Source: Chloroflexota bacterium (GTDB lineage: Bacteria > Chloroflexota > Anaerolineae > Anaerolineales > Anaerolineaceae). Taken from it: 15,871 nucleotides of DNA. Where the stretch lies: assembly GCA_029265085.1 (NCBI GenBank), contig JAJUJY010000100.1, positions 1-15,871 on the forward strand, read 5' to 3'. Position 1 is the first letter of the stretch. The number at the start of each line of letters is the position of its first letter. The position numbers and the translations under genes were made by a program. Shown here in pieces: positions 1-6,579 of this stretch. The notes beneath the pieces were generated by a model that saw nothing but the letters and a program-made list of their open reading frames with translations, ran no database searches and was not told the origin of the DNA.

Positions 1-696
1 AATTGATTTCACCAATGGGCTGGTATCGATGATCAAGCTCTCTCCAGCCTGCAGGACCAATCCAACCAGGTCGATTTTCTTTCCCGTGGTGCTATTTTCA
101 ATCACCAGATCCGTGGCTGGCCCGTTGATATACCAGATCGGCCAGGCATCCACATCTCCCGGGTTAAAAATATTCGCTGTCGAGAACTCCGATGAAAGGA
201 TCAACCGGATTGGAAAGATTGGGAAAAATGGTGCCTGGTCACCCTGTGCGAAGGTCCAACTCTGCAGCGTGGTGTCATACCAAAATGGATCGTTAGCCAG
301 GAAGGTCAAAACCAAAGAGGCTGTGTTCACACGCTCTCGGATCTGCGCGATTCCCTTGGAGCGGCAAAACAACTCTCGTGTAATTCCATCCGGGGTCATC
401 ACCCGTAGTTTTCCTTCACCGCGGGTTGGGTTTAACCGATAGGTCAAACTACGGATTAATCCCAATAATTCAAGGTGACTTACCGCTCTTAATTCCACAG
501 GCAAATCAATTTGCCGATCACTGATTCTTGCCAGGCTGAACACGGATCCAGGCAGCTGCGGGTATGTTACACCTTCTAACTGGTAGCCCGGACTCCAAAA
601 GCCTGCCCGCCCCAGGGTGCACCAGGTATGATCCTGATCATTCAGATCGAACTGGTCCCCACTTGCATCGATCCATACAATTTGTTCATGCACCAT
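1..696 (-). CDS. Distal tail (Dit-like) phage tail protein, partial
   Basis: The frame is open from an ATG at 696 to the window edge, giving 232 residues with the C-terminus missing. It starts MVHEQIVWIDASG and overlaps the end of the tape measure gene by 11 bases, so it is the next gene of the tail operon. The residues WCTLGRAGFWSPGYQLE, then PDGITRELFCRSKGI, then LTFLANDPFWYD, are the pattern I know from siphovirus distal tail / phage tail family proteins, which form the hub between tail tube and baseplate. Position straight after the tape measure fits that role. The visible part is soluble-looking, with no membrane segment. Family assignment rests on pattern and gene order; a baseplate or receptor-binding part could follow beyond the window. 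Confidence 0.7.
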   Translation of the reverse strand, partial: MVHEQIVWIDASGDQFDLNDQDHTWCTLGRAGFWSPGYQLEGVTYPQLPGSVFSLARISDRQIDLPVELRAVSHLELLGLIRSLTYRLNPTRGEGKLRVMTPDGITRELFCRSKGIAQIRERVNTASLVLTFLANDPFWYDTTLQSWTFAQGDQAPFFPIFPIRLILSSEFSTANIFNPGDVDAWPIWYINGPATDLVIENSTTGKKIDLVGLVLQAGESLIIDTSPLVKSI

Positions 697-2932
697 AAAG
701 CAGCTCCTGCCTTTCCAGAATTCGCGTTAGTTCATTCTCTGTCAGGGTGGTATCCTTGAAATTAAAGATATAGGTATTGCTGGCTCTGCTTTCAACGCCC
801 TTTGCTGCACTTGCGCTCACGGTAAAATTCGGTGATTCAACCAAACCGCCGATTGCCCCCTTAATCTGCCTTTCAATTTGTTGAAACTCCCCGGCAAAAC
901 CTACCCCCAAACCAGCCGCCATATTTTCACCAATTCCTGCGAACACCTTGGAAGGTGATTCAATCCCTAACGCTTTTTTGACCCCATCAATGATATTTTG
1001 AAAGAAAGCCAGCACCTGGTCTTTAAACCAATCCGCTCTGGCCTGAATTCCCTCCCAAACACCATTCACAATATTGGTACCCACTTCCTGGATTGTGCTG
1101 GCCAGCGCTTTGTAACCATCCACATAAGCCTGGATTGTGTTCACAGCAGCTTCTCCCAACGCCGGCAGCGCTCCAATAATTCCAGCCACCAGCGTCATAA
1201 TCAGCTGCACAGCTGCATCTGCAATCATCGGCAGCGCTGTAACAAAAGCATCAAAAATAGCCGCCACAATCTGCGGAATATATGGAATCAGAATTGGAAT
1301 TGAACTGACCAGCCCCTGCACCAAGGCCAGGATTAACTGCAGTCCGGCGTTGATCAGCAAAGGTAGATTTTGAATCAGAGTCAGGACAATCTGCGGGATA
1401 ATTCCAATGATCACCGGCAGCAGCTGCGGAATAGCCTGGGTCAATCCATTGGCCAGGGTGATAATCATCTGCAGAGCAGCTTCAATCAACATGGGCAGCT
1501 GCCCCACCAGGCCGTTGATTAATGCCAATAAGATCTCAATCCCTGCCTGGATTAGAATAGGTAGATTTTGCACGATAAATTGAACCAGGCTGCTGATCAA
1601 TGACACTGCTGCTGGAATCAATGCCGGCAGCTGCGTCACCACAGCATTGATTAATCCTTGAATAATATTCAATCCAGCCTGCAGCATTTCTGGTGCTTGC
1701 TTGGCGGTATCCCCAATGATCTGTCCTAAGATACCCCCTGCCCCCTGGGCTACCTTTCCCAAATCACCGTCCGATTCTTTGACAACCCCAACAAATTGAG
1801 CCAGGTAACCTTTAGCCTGCCCTGCCAGGCTTTGAAATCCTGGCAGGAATGCCGTGGAAAGGGTGCCCAAGGTCCCCTTTAGGCCAGCCTGCAAACCTGC
1901 CAGCTCATCCCCAAATGCCTCCATTGCCATCACATCTTCTTCGGACATGACCGCACCCATTAAGCGCGCCTGATCTGCCAGCCGGGCAATTTCCTCAGAT
2001 CCGGTTTTGATCAACGGATTTAATTCCGTTGCAGACCGCCCAAACAGCTGCATGGCCAATGCATCTCGTTCAGTTTCATTGCTGACAGTCCCCAGCGCGT
2101 CTAAAACCTCAGCAAACACCGCTTCACTATCACGCAGCTGGCCGTTGGAATCGGTGATTGAGATTCCCAATTCCCGAAATGCGTCTTTCGCATCTCCGGT
2201 TCCGTCGCGCGCATCCGACATAGACCGGATCATGCGCGCCATTGATTTGGTCACTGTATCAGTACTGACTCCTACCTGGTCGCCCACGAACGCAAGTTCC
2301 TGCAGCCGCTCCACTGACAACCCTGTTTGAGCAGATAGATCCACCAGTTGTCCGCTGGCTTCCGCAGTTTTCAACACCATGCCGGTCACCCCAGCCACCA
2401 CACCAGCCACTGCCGCAGCCAGGCCGGCCACCAATGCCGCACCGGCTTTTGCCACTTTTCCAAGTCCATCCAATACGGCAGATAATTTCGAAGTGGAACT
2501 GGCAGTCTGATCTTCTTTCTCTTTCAGTTGGTCTAAATTTTGACCGGTCTCTCCGGAAGCCTGCCCCATTTCCTTGAGGCTTTTTTCAGACTGGGTAAGC
2601 TCGGTTTTCATCTTATTGAGCGTTTCAGTCTCTTTATTAAGCTTGATCTGCAATTCCTCAGCAGCTCTGGATGTTGCACCTTTCTCTGCCGCAATCCGCT
2701 CATATTCACCCTGCAAAGCGTTCACCTTGCGCTGTTGGGCATCAATTTGGCCATTAAGAGCTTTAATTCTGGCTTCTAACCCACTGGCAGTATTCGACCA
2801 ATCCCCTAGCGCGGCTGCGGTCGCCCGGAACCCTGATTCAATAATTCGGATATCACGGTTCATCTCCGCAATGGCAGTTTTGAAATCCGTTGTATCCAGT
2901 CCAACTTTTCCGCTGAGAGGGATATCACTCAT
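686..2932 (-). CDS. Tail tape measure protein
   Basis: This 748-residue protein sets tail length and is ejected with the DNA. I chose ATG at 2932 because it overlaps the upstream chaperone stop as ATGA; a TTG at 2953 would add seven residues. Residues about 15-145 are a heptad-rich coiled coil. Residues 162-188 are a hydrophobic Ala/Gly/Val segment typical of tape measures. Residues 414-611 are nine hydrophobic units of exactly 22 residues, each starting with Pro. Near the C-terminus, GIESPSKVFAGIGENMAAGL (656-675) matches a motif common in tape measures of Gram-positive-type phages. At about 0.15 nm per residue the tail would be about 110 nm. It sits directly after the tail chaperones, as usual. 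Function is secure; host-range or muralytic activity is not visible. Confidence 0.94.
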   Translation of the reverse strand: MSDIPLSGKVGLDTTDFKTAIAEMNRDIRIIESGFRATAAALGDWSNTASGLEARIKALNGQIDAQQRKVNALQGEYERIAAEKGATSRAAEELQIKLNKETETLNKMKTELTQSEKSLKEMGQASGETGQNLDQLKEKEDQTASSTSKLSAVLDGLGKVAKAGAALVAGLAAAVAGVVAGVTGMVLKTAEASGQLVDLSAQTGLSVERLQELAFVGDQVGVSTDTVTKSMARMIRSMSDARDGTGDAKDAFRELGISITDSNGQLRDSEAVFAEVLDALGTVSNETERDALAMQLFGRSATELNPLIKTGSEEIARLADQARLMGAVMSEEDVMAMEAFGDELAGLQAGLKGTLGTLSTAFLPGFQSLAGQAKGYLAQFVGVVKESDGDLGKVAQGAGGILGQIIGDTAKQAPEMLQAGLNIIQGLINAVVTQLPALIPAAVSLISSLVQFIVQNLPILIQAGIEILLALINGLVGQLPMLIEAALQMIITLANGLTQAIPQLLPVIIGIIPQIVLTLIQNLPLLINAGLQLILALVQGLVSSIPILIPYIPQIVAAIFDAFVTALPMIADAAVQLIMTLVAGIIGALPALGEAAVNTIQAYVDGYKALASTIQEVGTNIVNGVWEGIQARADWFKDQVLAFFQNIIDGVKKALGIESPSKVFAGIGENMAAGLGVGFAGEFQQIERQIKGAIGGLVESPNFTVSASAAKGVESRASNTYIFNFKDTTLTENELTRILERQELLYGA

Positions 2933-3135
2933 AGCCACTCCACCTGGTCGCAATAAGATTCTTCTTCACGCGCATTGGTCAATCGGAATATAAATGGCAG
3001 CAAGCTTTCAATGTCGGTTTGATCGATTTCGTGCAAGCTCCATCCAAATGCCTTAACCAAAGCAATTTCCATATCCACCAACCAATCATCTGAAACCGGC
3101 ACAGCCGGACCGGGGATTATTTCCCCGGCGCAGTA
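2929..3135 (-). CDS. Tail assembly chaperone, frameshift-only C-terminal part (gpT-like)
   Basis: The minus-strand frame one base behind the chaperone gene stays open from the slippery site to a TGA at 2931-2929. It encodes 68 residues that contain DDWLVDMEIALVKAFGWSLH, then IESLLPFIFRLTNAREEE. It has no good start codon or ribosome binding site of its own, so it is expected only as a fusion: 99 residues of the upstream frame plus these 68, giving 167. This is the arrangement of lambda gpG/gpGT, where the T part binds the tail tube protein while the G part coats the tape measure. Its stop overlaps the tape measure start as ATGA. The open frame, the canonical slip site and the hairpin agree, but frameshifting is inferred, not measured. 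Confidence 0.78.
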   Translation of the reverse strand, partial: YCAGEIIPGPAVPVSDDWLVDMEIALVKAFGWSLHEIDQTDIESLLPFIFRLTNAREEESYCDQVEWL

Positions 3136-3141
3136 GGGTTT
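3110..3141 (-). promoter_or_regulatory. Programmed -1 ribosomal frameshift signal
   Basis: On the minus strand, codons CCA AAC CCT contain the heptamer AAACCCT (3141-3135) in the correct X XXY YYZ phase. Six bases later comes a perfect 7-bp hairpin, CCGGGGA / TCCCCGG (3128-3122 with 3116-3110), whose 5-base loop holds the TAA stop of the 0 frame. A six-base spacer between slip site and stem is within the usual stimulatory range. The -1 frame after the slip is open into the gpT-like part. The hairpin has no U-tract, so it is not a terminator. Confidence 0.8.
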
Positions 3142-3431
3142 GGCATGCCGCCCTGCGCCTTTGCGATAATTGTGTTCAGCACCGCCACCATTTCACTGAT
3201 GTCTGCCCCATTGCTCAGGTCCTCAATCGAGAATTTATTCCCAAAGACCTCCACAACCAATCCAGCCAAATCATCCACATCCTCTTCGCTCATGTTGCTA
3301 AGATCCAATTTTTTCGCCAGGCGCACAGCTGCTTTCAACAGCTTCCACGGCACAAATAACCGCGTAAACGTCCCAACAACCTCATTGTCCTCGTTATAGA
3401 GAGTGATCTGCATCGGAGTACTTTTCGGCAT
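3117..3431 (-). CDS. Tail assembly chaperone (gpG-like)
   Basis: A 104-residue protein starting MPKSTPMQITLYNEDNEVV. I chose ATG at 3431 because the purine-rich GGAAAGGAA lies a few bases upstream; a GTG at 3455 would add eight residues. It sits between the major tail protein and the tape measure, the invariant place of siphovirus tail chaperones. The segment VGTFTRLFVPWKLLKAAVRLA and the acidic helix MSEEDVDDLAGLVVEVFGNKF resemble the phage_TAC families of Gram-positive-type phages. It probably coats the tape measure before tube polymerisation. Its last codons carry a -1 frameshift site, so two products are expected: 104 residues (major) and 167 residues (minor fusion). Sequence similarity alone would be moderate; context and frameshift make the role firm. 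Confidence 0.85.
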   Translation of the reverse strand: MPKSTPMQITLYNEDNEVVGTFTRLFVPWKLLKAAVRLAKKLDLSNMSEEDVDDLAGLVVEVFGNKFSIEDLSNGADISEMVAVLNTIIAKAQGGMPNPTAPGK

Positions 3432-3445
3432 CTTAAATTCCTTTC

Positions 3446-3477
3446 CTTCCCCCACGGATAATCACCCGCAGGGGAAG
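3446..3477 (-). other. Intercistronic hairpin upstream of the tail chaperone
   Basis: In the gap between major tail protein and chaperone, CTTCCCC (3477-3471, minus) can pair with GGGGAAG (3452-3446) around an 18-base loop. The 3' arm lies beside the chaperone ribosome binding site, so the fold could reduce chaperone translation relative to the tail protein. No U-tract follows. The role is inferred. Confidence 0.35.
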
Positions 3478-3487
3478 TTATTCGATC

Positions 3488-4408
3488 TTAGGCTGTCGTC
3501 AGATTGACCGCCCCATTCAGCGTCTGTCCGTAAACATCCGCCACCGCATACACCAGCAAATAAGCAGTTGCCGCAGTTAAGTTGGCGTTTGGGTCAATCG
3601 TGATAATCTTTTTGGTGCTGTCCAGGGTAATTGAAGCAGCCGCTGTACTGCCGTCAGAAACCTTAAACAATGACACCCGGTAAACTGCATCGTTCGTCAG
3701 GGCATTATTGAAGGTTAATGTCAGGTTCGCGCTAACCGACACACCAGTTGCACCATCCACTGGCACACTAGAAGAGAGCGATAGCGCCGATGGAGCGCTC
3801 ACCACGGGCGTTTGCACCTGGCTGAACCAGGTAGAACCGTTGAAGTTGGTGGTGTCCTCATCCCCAAAAATCCGTTTAACGCTGTCTGTCACCGAACCCA
3901 AATTAAATTTGTGCACGGTCCGGATGGCAGTAAAGATTAATTCCAGGGTCTTGGGTTCTGGTTTTTCTCCTTTGGTTGCTGCTTCTTCTTTCGGTGTAGA
4001 AAATTTACCCTTCAAAAATTGGTAATAGCGGTATTTCCCATTGGACTTCTGACTGCGAAATGCCAGCGCCATGTAAGGTGCTGGCGCTGCATTATCAAAC
4101 ACCCGCCCAGACACTGCATCAAAAGGCCGCCCCAAGATTTTTGCATACATCGCTGGGGACAAACCGGTGATTTTTAAATTAATCTTGGTGTCACCTTCTG
4201 ATTCCATCACGTCATATGGTTGATCATCCGCATACTGGATTTCAAATGACGTGGTTGGTTCCTGGCTGGCTTCGGCAGCCGGCGCCAGGTATTCCGGAGT
4301 ATCAGCCAGATATGCTGCAGCATCATCCTGCAAAACCTCAGCAATATACAGACTGTCCAGGCCAATTTTCGACTTATTTTCACTGGCATTTGCACTAACA
4401 GGGGACAT
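3488..4408 (-). CDS. Major tail (tube) protein with C-terminal Ig-like domain
   Basis: A 306-residue protein. Residues 1-200 look like a siphovirus tail tube subunit: KIGLDSLYIAEVLQDD, then FEIQYADDQPYDVMESEGDT, LSPAMYAKILGRPFD and YMALAFRSQKSNGKYRYYQF are in the style of the phi13-type major tail protein family. Residues about 208-305 form a separate domain beginning SLSSSVPVDGATGVSVSANL and continuing LTFNNAL, the hallmark of bacterial Ig-like domains of the Big_5/SbsA type, displayed on the tail surface. It follows the tail terminator gene with a 5-base gap and has GGAG upstream of its ATG. It precedes the chaperones, as expected. The Ig-like domain probably binds the cell surface weakly or stabilises the tail; this is known for similar domains on other phages and is inferred here. 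Confidence 0.88.
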   Translation of the reverse strand: MSPVSANASENKSKIGLDSLYIAEVLQDDAAAYLADTPEYLAPAAEASQEPTTSFEIQYADDQPYDVMESEGDTKINLKITGLSPAMYAKILGRPFDAVSGRVFDNAAPAPYMALAFRSQKSNGKYRYYQFLKGKFSTPKEEAATKGEKPEPKTLELIFTAIRTVHKFNLGSVTDSVKRIFGDEDTTNFNGSTWFSQVQTPVVSAPSALSLSSSVPVDGATGVSVSANLTLTFNNALTNDAVYRVSLFKVSDGSTAAASITLDSTKKIITIDPNANLTAATAYLLVYAVADVYGQTLNGAVNLTTA

Positions 4409-4414
4409 AGATTC

Positions 4415-4759
4415 TCAAGCTCCTTCTGTAAACACATATTCACACGCCAGGCCATAATGCCTGGTTTGTGGGTTGTACGGCAGTTCACGGATTGGACCGG
4501 TAGAGAAGCCCGCTGCGGTCATTACCCCGGCCACATTCGGTAGATTTTCTAATCCATTCCGGCTGTATATAGACACTTGCATTCGGTAACTGCGCAGCAC
4601 CTCCTGATCATCGGCATATTGTTCAGTCGGACTGGAAACCAGGCTGTACACCAAATACAGATCTGGAATTTCTCCGCCGCTGGGTGAAACGAATACACCC
4701 GCCGCGACAGGCACACTTAACCCAGCCAAAGCTGATCTGGTCCGTTCCCAAATACTCAT
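4415..4759 (-). CDS. Tail terminator / tail completion protein (DUF3168-like)
   Basis: 114 residues starting MSIWERTRSALAGL, with GEIPDLYLVYSLVSS and EQYADDQEVLRSYRMQVSIY. The last stretch is the core pattern of DUF3168-type tail completion proteins, which cap the growing tail tube and bind the head closure complex. The start overlaps the stop of the HK97 gp10-like gene as ATGA, and the major tail protein follows, so both neighbours support the role. No membrane segment is present. Length is normal for the family (about 110-135 residues). The C-terminal codons GAAGGAGC also provide the ribosome binding site of the next gene. Confidence 0.82.
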   Translation of the reverse strand: MSIWERTRSALAGLSVPVAAGVFVSPSGGEIPDLYLVYSLVSSPTEQYADDQEVLRSYRMQVSIYSRNGLENLPNVAGVMTAAGFSTGPIRELPYNPQTRHYGLACEYVFTEGA

Positions 4760-5151
4760 AGAGCGCCTGCCTCTTTAAATTTTTTACGCATCGCCGCCCT
4801 GGCTTTCGGCATATCTTCATCAAAGGTTGGCCGGATATACGGCTGTGCCTGCATAGAAGAGGAACCATACTCTTGAGTATTACCATAACGGGCTGTTTCT
4901 GCATCAGTACCCTTTGCCATTCCGACCTCAACATAATGAAAATTACCATCCTGCACTGGTTCGCTTCGCGCCAGGTGGTTTTCCAGGTTGCGAGTATCTT
5001 TCGGAACCCGTTTACGCATCCCATTCAGCAGCACATCACCGCCTGCCGAAAGTGCATCATCCGCAACCGCATCGATATTGGCGCCGGCCTGAGCTAATTT
5101 CTCCAGGTATGCTTCAAATCCATTGGTCGTGATTTTGCTTCGCACTACCAC
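4756..5151 (-). CDS. HK97 gp10-like head-tail component
   Basis: 131 residues. Residues GMRKRVPKDTRNLENHLARS and, near the end, YGNTQEYGSSSMQAQPYIRP match the HK97 gp10 family: a P-x-DTG-N-L-like motif, then YG..EYG.S.M.A.P..RP. These proteins act in head-tail joining. The start is a GTG at 5151, supported by AGGAG nine bases upstream. A second GTG at 5145 is possible and would shorten the protein by two residues. It follows the head closure gene by two bases and overlaps the tail terminator start. Length and position are typical. Confidence 0.87.
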   Translation of the reverse strand: MVVRSKITTNGFEAYLEKLAQAGANIDAVADDALSAGGDVLLNGMRKRVPKDTRNLENHLARSEPVQDGNFHYVEVGMAKGTDAETARYGNTQEYGSSSMQAQPYIRPTFDEDMPKARAAMRKKFKEAGAL

Positions 5152-5153
5152 CT

Positions 5154-5498
5154 TTAACCACTCCTAATCCGCTGGACTTTGATTTCCAGGTATTCATTCC
5201 TCTCCTGAATGTTGTCCAGCGAGATAATCTCATACCGCACCGTTCCCTTTCGGATTGCGCAAGTCGCATCCAGATCAGACCGGTAGCGGATCGTAACGGT
5301 AGCCGGTTCGAGTGCCCCCGCGGTTTGAGCTGCCCAGGTTTCTGATCCATGCACATTCACCCATTTAGACTTCACCTGAGCAAATTCCTGCCATGCGGGC
5401 ACCTGAAAACCACCTGTTCCAGTTGATACGCTGCGCCGCTCCAAAGCCACTTTGGTGCGTAATTCGCCAGGATTAAACACCTTTCCATTCAGGATCAT
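5154..5498 (-). CDS. Head closure (head-tail adaptor) protein
   Basis: 114 residues starting MILNGKVFNPGELRTKVALE. The pattern W-V-N-V-H-G-S-E, then ATVTIRYRSDLD and YEIISLDNIQERNEYLEIKV, is characteristic of the phage head-tail joining family (SPP1 gp16 / HK97 gp7-like), which forms the ring closing the head pore. I chose ATG at 5498 over an upstream in-frame start at 5534 because GGAGGAG lies just before it and it overlaps the connector stop as ATGA. Length fits the family. Gene order connector, closure, gp10, terminator is the usual HK97-like order. Confidence 0.84.
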   Translation of the reverse strand: MILNGKVFNPGELRTKVALERRSVSTGTGGFQVPAWQEFAQVKSKWVNVHGSETWAAQTAGALEPATVTIRYRSDLDATCAIRKGTVRYEIISLDNIQERNEYLEIKVQRIRSG

Positions 5499-6001
5499 TG
5501 CTCCTCCACGGGCACCAGATAGGCACGGAACCATTTATCTGATAGGTCGCTGGTGCTGGTTTGCTGGATCTGATCATCCACCGAGATCACCGTCTCAAAC
5601 GCGCTGGACTGGTCGCCGGTCGTGCCGGTAGTCAACCCGGTCAGCGATTGGACCTTATCCCCCCGCTTTGCACCGGGTAGATCAATCGCTCCTGCCCCGC
5701 TGATTCCTGCAAAGGTACGGTACTGCAGCACCATTGCTTTCATCTGGGTCAAAATGGCATGTAAACCAAAACTCAGCGCTGCACCGGCCACCATGCCGCC
5801 CGGATCCTCATGCATCCGCACCAGCAGCATTCGCGCTGCGCTCTTGGCTAGCGGGTGAATCGGGTTATCTCCAGTCCAATCCCGCCCGGTTGCTTTTTGG
5901 ATATATGCGTCCACCAGCGGCAGCAGCGCCAGCATTTCCGCTTCTGTCTCTTCACACCGCAGCAGGTTTGCCGCTTCCGTTGCCGTTAAGAGGTTTGCCA
6001 T
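5495..6001 (-). CDS. Head-tail connector protein (gp6-like)
   Basis: 168 residues starting MANLLTATEAANLLRCEETE. The helical N-terminus, with LLPLVDAYIQKATGRDW and then PLAKSAARMLLVRMHEDPGG, matches the head-tail connector family (HK97 gp6 / SPP1 gp15), which binds the portal. The C-terminal part, from about residue 90, is longer than in minimal members and is unrecognised. I chose ATG at 6001 because AGGA lies nine bases upstream; the open frame to 6085 runs through a perfect hairpin and is not needed. It ends in an ATGA overlap with the closure gene. Confidence 0.82.
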   Translation of the reverse strand: MANLLTATEAANLLRCEETEAEMLALLPLVDAYIQKATGRDWTGDNPIHPLAKSAARMLLVRMHEDPGGMVAGAALSFGLHAILTQMKAMVLQYRTFAGISGAGAIDLPGAKRGDKVQSLTGLTTGTTGDQSSAFETVISVDDQIQQTSTSDLSDKWFRAYLVPVEEQ

Positions 6002-6015
6002 TGCGCCAATCCTTT

Positions 6016-6038
6016 CCCCCTCTCTGCAAGAGAGGGGG
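6016..6038. repeat. Perfect 10-bp inverted repeat (hairpin) before the connector gene
   Basis: CCCCCTCTCT (6016-6025) and AGAGAGGGGG (6029-6038) are exact reverse complements separated by three bases. On the minus-strand transcript the hairpin ends just before the connector's AGGA ribosome binding site. No U-tract follows on either strand, so it is not a standard terminator. It may be an mRNA processing or stability element, or a copy of a dispersed host palindrome. Confidence 0.75.
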
Positions 6039-6053
6039 TCAAAAACAAAAATC

Positions 6054-6497
6054 TTATCCGACCACCTGGACCAGGCTGTCCACATGCGCTTTCGGCAGGT
6101 AACGCGGATAAAAGCCCAGCACCATTGCGCTGATCAGGCTGGCAGCGGTCCCGACCGTGATTGACAGCCGCACATGATTGAAGCCGTTGTTCACGTCCAG
6201 TTCATCCGCCCGGCAGTTAATCGCCACCTGGTCATTGTCATTTGACGCTTTAACCAGTTGGGTGATTGCCTTGCCGGTGATGTCTTTCGCGCCGGTGCCG
6301 CTTGAATCCTGTGCCTGCTGCAGTTTTGCATCCACAGTCGCGCTGGCGCCCAAAACGCCGGTCTGCACAATAGCAAGAACAGCATCCAGATCAGCCATCG
6401 AGATCCAGCCCGTGGTCACCGTAGCCGCGGCCTGGCTGATCGGGTCTTTCACCGCCAGGATTGCAACCTGGCTGGAAGGTTTTACATTGGGGTTCAT
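6054..6497 (-). CDS. Conserved phage protein, probable capsid decoration protein
   Basis: 147 residues from ATG at 6497 (GAGG five bases upstream); a GTG at 6503 would add two. It lies between the major capsid protein and the connector, where decoration or head-fibre proteins sit in many HK97-like phages. The stretch GASATVDAKLQQAQDSSGTG followed by AKDITGKAITQLVKASND, then DELDVNNGFNHVRLSITVGT, is a beta-rich pattern I have seen in small conserved phage proteins at this locus, without an agreed function. There is no signal peptide; a weakly hydrophobic SLISAMVLGF near the end looks like a core strand. The gene is bracketed by two strong hairpins. The decoration role is inferred from place and fold style. 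Confidence 0.6.
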   Translation of the reverse strand: MNPNVKPSSQVAILAVKDPISQAAATVTTGWISMADLDAVLAIVQTGVLGASATVDAKLQQAQDSSGTGAKDITGKAITQLVKASNDNDQVAINCRADELDVNNGFNHVRLSITVGTAASLISAMVLGFYPRYLPKAHVDSLVQVVG

Positions 6498-6526
6498 ACT
6501 CACCTCGTCTCAAGATTTCCTGTACT

Positions 6527-6553
6527 GCCGGGACTGATCAGGTCAATCCCGGC
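6527..6553. repeat. 11-bp hairpin after the capsid gene
   Basis: On the minus strand GCCGGGATTGA pairs with TCAGTCCCGGC, the partner arm read 6537-6527, with one G-U pair and a five-base loop. It lies between the major capsid stop and the next start. There is no U-tract, so it more likely protects or punctuates the capsid mRNA than ends transcription. Confidence 0.65.
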
Positions 6554-6579
6554 CTGGATTCAATTAACCCGCCGTTCGA

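Noticed and set aside
1100..1693. CRISPR-like or DNA tandem repeat at the tape measure
   Set aside because: The 66-base period is visible at protein level; DNA units are diverged and no spacers of constant repeat sequence exist.
3117..3128. GGGGAAA at the end of the chaperone gene as the slippery site
   Set aside because: In the 0 frame the second codon would slip from AAA to GAA with a first-position mismatch. The in-phase AAACCCT a few bases upstream is canonical and has a properly spaced hairpin.
3110..3128. CCGGGGA/TCCCCGG hairpin as a terminator
   Set aside because: No U-tract follows, and the tape measure gene must be transcribed through it.
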